Assembly (NCBI GenBank): GCA_022827195.1
Contig: JAJDTL010000045.1
Span: 1-64,000 of the forward strand
Source: Caldilineaceae bacterium
Lineage (GTDB): Bacteria > Chloroflexota > Anaerolineae > Caldilineales > Caldilineaceae
Reading direction: 5' to 3'
Length of the DNA stretch: 64,000 nt
Part shown: one piece after another, positions 60,213-64,000 of the stretch
Layout: each line of letters begins with the position of its first letter
Position numbering within the stretch: position 1 is the first letter of the stretch
Program-made: the position numbers and the translations under genes
Notes under the pieces: generated by a model
The model's database searches: none
The model's input: the letters and a program-made list of their open reading frames with translations, nothing else
Told to the model about the DNA's origin: nothing

Positions 60213-61057
60213 AGACTGCTTACGGCAACTACGGCATGCCCCATACGCCTTACCCGGCCATGCTCCGCGACGTCGCTGCAATTGGCTACGACGGCCTTGA
60301 GCTCTGCGTCACGCCTGGCTACCCTACCGCCCCCGGCCGGCTCGACACCGCTCAGCGCAAAGACCTTCGCCTGCGCGCCCTCGATCTGGATCTGGAATTC
60401 GACACGCTCATGCTCTCCGGAGTCTCCGTGCACGAGCCCGATGCCGCCAGGCATCGGGCGAATCTTGAACTGCTGCGCCGAATCTTCGCACTGGGTGCAG
60501 AGTTAGGCCTCGACAAACCGGTTCTGACCAGCACCCTGGGAGGCCGTACCGGCGACTGGGAGCGCGAGCGGACCGCGCTCGCAGATTGCGTCGCCGACTG
60601 GACGGCGGTGTCCGCCCAATGCGGCGGCGTCTTCGCCGCCGAGGCCCATGTTGGCGGCCTCGTTCATGCGCCGGAACGGATGCTCTGGCTTCTGGACGCG
60701 GTGAATCTGCCCGCGCTCAAGCTCAACTTCGACTACAGCCACTTCGAGCTGCTCGACATCCCGCTGACGAACGCCATCGAGCAACTGGTCCCCCACGCGG
60801 CGGGCGTCCACGTCAAGGATGTGCGCGGCCGCCCGCCTGACTTTGCTTTCCTCCTGCCCGGCGAAGGAACCCTGGACTACGCCGACTATGTACGGCAGTT
60901 AAATGCCGCCGGTTATGATGGCTACATCACCGTTGAGATCAGCGGGCAGGTCTTTGGCGCACCGGGATACGACCCGACCGCGGCCGCCGGTTTTTCCTTC
61001 CGCACTCTCTCTGAGGCGGTCAGTGCCGCAGGCCCGGGTTGCGGCCTGAGTCCATAA
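60209..61057 (+). CDS. Sugar phosphate isomerase/epimerase (xylose-isomerase-like TIM barrel)
   Basis: 282 aa from GTG 60209, which overlaps the preceding stop by four bases. Metal-binding acidic and His residues at strand ends: EAHVGGL, DYSHFELL, HVKDVRG and TVEISGQ. The same family as the gene at 7286 but distant. Acts with the two flanking MDR dehydrogenases, probably interconverting a keto-sugar they produce. Substrate unknown. Confidence 0.85.
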   Translation: MKTAYGNYGMPHTPYPAMLRDVAAIGYDGLELCVTPGYPTAPGRLDTAQRKDLRLRALDLDLEFDTLMLSGVSVHEPDAARHRANLELLRRIFALGAELGLDKPVLTSTLGGRTGDWERERTALADCVADWTAVSAQCGGVFAAEAHVGGLVHAPERMLWLLDAVNLPALKLNFDYSHFELLDIPLTNAIEQLVPHAAGVHVKDVRGRPPDFAFLLPGEGTLDYADYVRQLNAAGYDGYITVEISGQVFGAPGYDPTAAAGFSFRTLSEAVSAAGPGCGLSP

Positions 61058-61095
61058 GGTCCTCACCGGCAATCGTACAAAGGAGGCAACGTTTC

Positions 61096-62055
61096 GTGAG
61101 AGCGCTCATCGTCCGGCGAAGAGACGAGCAGACCAGGGAGAAAGTCTTCGTCAGCGACTGGCCCCATCCGCCCGCGCCGCTTGGAAACCAGGTTAGGATT
61201 CAGACCCTTTACTCCGGCATCACCAACGGCACCGAACGCAACCAGCTGCTCGAGGGCAACTACGCGCCGCCCGACGACAAACTACCAATGCCATACGGCT
61301 ACCAGACCGTCGGACGTGTCCTCGACGCTGGGCCGGAAGTCTCCCATCTGGCAGTTGGCGACCTGGTCTTCGTCGGAGCCCAAACCGGCGGCCACCTCGA
61401 GTGCATCGCCGTGGCCGAAGATGACCTTCTCGTCAAGCTCCCTGACTCGGTTGACCTGAAGCAGGCTGCCCTCTTCGGCATGGCCGCGGTGGCGCTCAAT
61501 ACCTGTCGCAATGCCGCGCTCAAAATGGGCGAGCGCACGCTGGTCGTTGGCGCCGGCTGCGTGGGTCAGATTGCCGCGCAGTTGGCCTCCTCAGCGGGCG
61601 CAAGAGTCTCAATGTGCGACGTCGATGAAAGAAGACTTGCCATCGCCCTCGCCGTCGGCGCCGCGGAAAAAGCCATTTGCGTGGCCGGAAACGGCTGGGC
61701 CGATTACATCGACGACGAAAGCTACGACACCGTCCTCGACTTTGCCGGCGTCCCGGGAATGGAGGACCAACTGATCAGGGCCGTTCGCGAGGGCGGTCAA
61801 GTCCTCTTCATTGCCGGGCGCGACACGGTGAGCTATACTTTCAACCTGGGTCAGCACCGGCTCATTACGATCAAGCAAAACAGCCACTTCTACCGCCATG
61901 ACCTCGACGACATCTCACGCCTTGTCGCGCGAGGCCTGGTCAAACTTTCACTCCTGCTGCAGGACGTGGTACCCGCCGAGGACGCAAAACGGATCTACGA
62001 CACGCTGCGCGATCGGCCCAATGAACTGCTGGGCACCGTCTTCACCTGGCAATAA
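61096..62055 (+). CDS. Zinc-less MDR-superfamily dehydrogenase
   Basis: 319 aa from GTG 61096, with an AAAGGAGG site ten bases upstream. Nucleotide loop TLVVGAGCVGQIAAQLASSAGARVSMCDVD; GroES-like region with ITNGTERNQL, like the SAGTEL of the gene at 59190. Zinc ligands again absent. Together with that gene and the isomerase between them it looks like an oxidation-isomerisation-reduction set for a sugar. Confidence 0.85.
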   Translation: MRALIVRRRDEQTREKVFVSDWPHPPAPLGNQVRIQTLYSGITNGTERNQLLEGNYAPPDDKLPMPYGYQTVGRVLDAGPEVSHLAVGDLVFVGAQTGGHLECIAVAEDDLLVKLPDSVDLKQAALFGMAAVALNTCRNAALKMGERTLVVGAGCVGQIAAQLASSAGARVSMCDVDERRLAIALAVGAAEKAICVAGNGWADYIDDESYDTVLDFAGVPGMEDQLIRAVREGGQVLFIAGRDTVSYTFNLGQHRLITIKQNSHFYRHDLDDISRLVARGLVKLSLLLQDVVPAEDAKRIYDTLRDRPNELLGTVFTWQ

Positions 62056-62071
62056 ATAGGAGACCAAAGAA

Positions 62072-62722
62072 ATGAGCACGAGATTCTCCGACAACGACAA
62101 GATCACCGTTGCCGTCATCACCGGCGGACATGACTTCGACGTGCCCGGATTTCACGAAATCTTTCGCGCCATGCCGGAAGTGGACAGCTACATCCAGCAT
62201 CAGGACAACTTCATCGAAGACGTGGCAAACGTGCGTGACGAATACGATGTGCTCCTCTTCTACAATATGCCGCGCGGCGAACCCGACAGCCGGGCACAGG
62301 CCGCATTCGAGAATCTGGGCGAAAGCGGGCAGGGCATCTTGCTGCTGCACCACGCCATACTCGCCTATCTGCCCTGGTCACTTTGGAGCGAAATGGTCGG
62401 CATCCCCGACCGCAGCTTCGGTTTCTCGATGATGCAGGACATCCCCATAGATGTCGCCGACTCCGACCACCCGATCACCAACGGCATCGCCTCCTGGCAG
62501 ATGGTCGACGAGACCTACTCCATGGCAAGCGCAGGTGACGACAGCCGCATCCTCCTCACCACCGACCATCCCGACAGCATGAACGTTCTGGGTTGGACCC
62601 GCCAGTTCAGGAATTCGCGCGTCTTCTGTCTGCAGTCGGGCCACGACAACATTACCTACGTCGACCCGAACTTCCGCAAAATCATACGCCGTGGCATCCA
62701 GTGGTGCGCAGGACGGATCTGA
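62072..62722 (+). CDS. ThuA-like domain protein
   Basis: 216 aa glutamine-amidotransferase-like fold. VAVITGGHDFDVPGFHEIF at the N-terminus, DVLLFYNMPRG, GILLLHHAI and DSDHPITNGI are the ThuA markers. ThuA acts in trehalose and sugar utilisation operons, probably to convert 3-keto-sugars, but its reaction is poorly defined. AGGAG is nine bases before ATG 62072. Last gene of the cassette, and converges on the CobQ gene. Confidence 0.88.
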   Translation: MSTRFSDNDKITVAVITGGHDFDVPGFHEIFRAMPEVDSYIQHQDNFIEDVANVRDEYDVLLFYNMPRGEPDSRAQAAFENLGESGQGILLLHHAILAYLPWSLWSEMVGIPDRSFGFSMMQDIPIDVADSDHPITNGIASWQMVDETYSMASAGDDSRILLTTDHPDSMNVLGWTRQFRNSRVFCLQSGHDNITYVDPNFRKIIRRGIQWCAGRI

Positions 62723-62828
62723 CGGTTGGAGGCAAGTAGCCCTCATCTGCCTGCCGCGGATTTCGGCGCCTACCAATCGTCATTGCCGCAACTTCAGGTG
62801 TGTACAGACGAACGATCGAGCAAACGGA

Positions 62829-64000
62829 CTACCCGATCAACTGCTCGACCGCCGCCCAGTCGACCGCCGCCTCCACCGCGTCGGCAAGACGGTCGTACGC
62901 CTGTTCCCGCATGGTGGACGTAGAGACCACCGGTCCCGTCCAACCCAATTGACGCATCCATCGGTGGCGAAATCGGTCATTCCCGAATAGTCCGTGAAGA
63001 TAGGTGCCCCAGACACGGCCGCCTTCGGCCACCGCTCCGTCGAGCACCGACACCGTTAGACCATTGCGCTCGACGATTTCGCCAAAGCGCGCCGCGCCCT
63101 CTCGCGTCTCTGTAGCCCCCGTGTGAATCTCATAGCCCGAAACGACCTCACCCGTCGGCAGACGCAGGAGAGATTGATGCGTCTCTTTCTGCCTCATGAA
63201 CTGCGTGGAAGCCGGCAGCAGACCCAAACCCCGGGTATGCCTGCCGCGTGGCCCTTCGACGCCCGTGGGGTCCCACAGCGCTTCCCCCAATATCTGGTAG
63301 CCGCCGCAAAGCCCGATCAACTGCGCGCCCCGCCGGTGGGCGGCCAGAATGGCGCTGTCCAGCCCGGTCGCCCGCACCCAGTCGAGATCGTCTAGAGTGA
63401 CCTTAGTGCCGGGGATGATGACCGCGGCAGGGCTGCCCAGCGACGCCCCCTCTTGCACGTAGCGCAGGCAGATTCCCGGCTCGGCCTCCAGCGCGTCGAA
63501 CTCGTCGAAATTCGCAACGTGCGGCAGGTGGATCACGGCAATGTCAAGTTGCCCGCCTGCGGGCCGCCTGTCCGAACGCCCCCTCTTTCCCAAAGGCACC
63601 GCATCCTCCTCGGCAATCCCGACCTCCTCCATGTAGGGGATGACACCCAGCGTCGGGACCCCGAACGCCCTCTTCCGCAACTGTTCAAGGCCGTCACCGA
63701 GCAAGGCAGGGTCCCCGCGGAACTTGTTGATCAAGAACCCGCCCACCTGTTCTCGCTCCTCCGGCTCCAACAGGAGCATCGTCCCTGCCAGCGCCGCGAA
63801 GACGCCCCCCCGGTCGATGTCCCCAACCAGCAGGCACGGCGCGCCGGCATGACGCGCCATCCGCAGGTTGACGATATCGCCCGCCTTCAGATTTATCTCC
63901 GCCGGGCTGCCCGCCCCTTCCAACACGATCATCCCGTAGCGCGCAGCCAGGCGGTCATAGGCCTGCTTCACCTCCCCCCACAACCGCTCCTTCGTCGTCA
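62829..64000 (-). CDS. cobQ: Cobyric acid synthase, N-terminus cut by the window edge
   Basis: At least 384 aa of the glutamine-dependent amidase that amidates cobyrinic a,c-diamide in cobalamin synthesis. The end of the ATP-binding domain (VLEGAGSPAEINLKAGDIVN, DIDRGGVF) is followed by the class I glutamine amidotransferase domain with the nucleophile Cys in LCGGYQILGE and His in GTYLHGLFGN. The first part of the protein lies beyond position 64000. Unrelated to the sugar cassette, with which it converges. Confidence 0.93.
   Translation of the reverse strand, partial: TTKERLWGEVKQAYDRLAARYGMIVLEGAGSPAEINLKAGDIVNLRMARHAGAPCLLVGDIDRGGVFAALAGTMLLLEPEEREQVGGFLINKFRGDPALLGDGLEQLRKRAFGVPTLGVIPYMEEVGIAEEDAVPLGKRGRSDRRPAGGQLDIAVIHLPHVANFDEFDALEAEPGICLRYVQEGASLGSPAAVIIPGTKVTLDDLDWVRATGLDSAILAAHRRGAQLIGLCGGYQILGEALWDPTGVEGPRGRHTRGLGLLPASTQFMRQKETHQSLLRLPTGEVVSGYEIHTGATETREGAARFGEIVERNGLTVSVLDGAVAEGGRVWGTYLHGLFGNDRFRHRWMRQLGWTGPVVSTSTMREQAYDRLADAVEAAVDWAAVEQLIG

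Noticed and set aside
1-64000. tRNA, rRNA, insertion sequences, prophage or defence genes
   Set aside because: No transposase, integrase, phage or restriction-type protein is seen, and no cloverleaf was recognised by eye.

Overview
The window is GC-rich bacterial DNA, densely coded and almost entirely catabolic. Several traits suggest a free-living or host-associated Chloroflexota, possibly a Caldilineaceae-like lineage such as those found with marine sponges: Tat- and Sec-type lipoprotein solute-binding proteins with Ala/Glu/Pro-rich linkers, two secreted SH3 proteins with TPTPT linkers, seven PhyH-type dioxygenases, and many Gfo/Idh and sugar isomerase genes. This placement is an inference; there is no rRNA or tRNA in the window to fix it.

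Layout. 1-9 kb: a lectin-like hypothetical protein, two PhyH dioxygenases, a repeat-rich 1.5 kb spacer, then a fatty-acid-desaturase/Rieske fusion followed by a Gfo/Idh dehydrogenase, a TIM-barrel isomerase and a third PhyH. 9-40 kb: about 31 kb of genes all on the minus strand. Read in the direction of transcription (40 to 9 kb) they are inositol-phosphate synthase, PfkB kinase, a complete carbohydrate ABC system, Gfo/Idh, a PEP-mutase/isocitrate-lyase family enzyme, an orphan sugar-binding protein, a Dpp/Opp-type ABC system, three paralogous beta-propeller glycosidase-like proteins, a permease pair, Gfo/Idh, DeoC aldolase, another complete ABC system, a split AtuA-like pair, a GMC oxidoreductase and an SDR. 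40-51 kb, plus strand: PhyH genes, two SH3 proteins, an ABC system and two more PhyH genes. 51-63 kb: an ABC system with GH127 and GH51 arabinofuranosidases, two zinc-less MDR dehydrogenases, an isomerase and a ThuA protein, interrupted by an inverted HEAT-repeat gene. The right edge cuts a cobyric acid synthase.

How it works together. The genes read as a set of import-and-degrade cassettes: a lipoprotein binding protein and two permeases bring in a sugar-like ligand, and Gfo/Idh, MDR, isomerase, aldolase and dioxygenase enzymes process it. No ABC ATPase is present, so all systems must share ATPases coded elsewhere. The arabinose-type glycosidases at 54-59 kb give the clearest substrate hint. 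The desaturase/Rieske fusion with Gfo/Idh and isomerase resembles the MocD/MocE/MocA/MocC set of rhizopine (inositol-amine) catabolism, and an inositol-phosphate synthase lies elsewhere in the window.

Beyond genes, the notable signals are: a stem-loop directly after every one of six solute-binding-protein genes; a degenerate roughly 200 bp intergenic element present twice in opposite orientation; 7-bp and 10-bp phased repeat arrays in the long spacers; and a gene whose best ribosome binding site points to an ATC codon.
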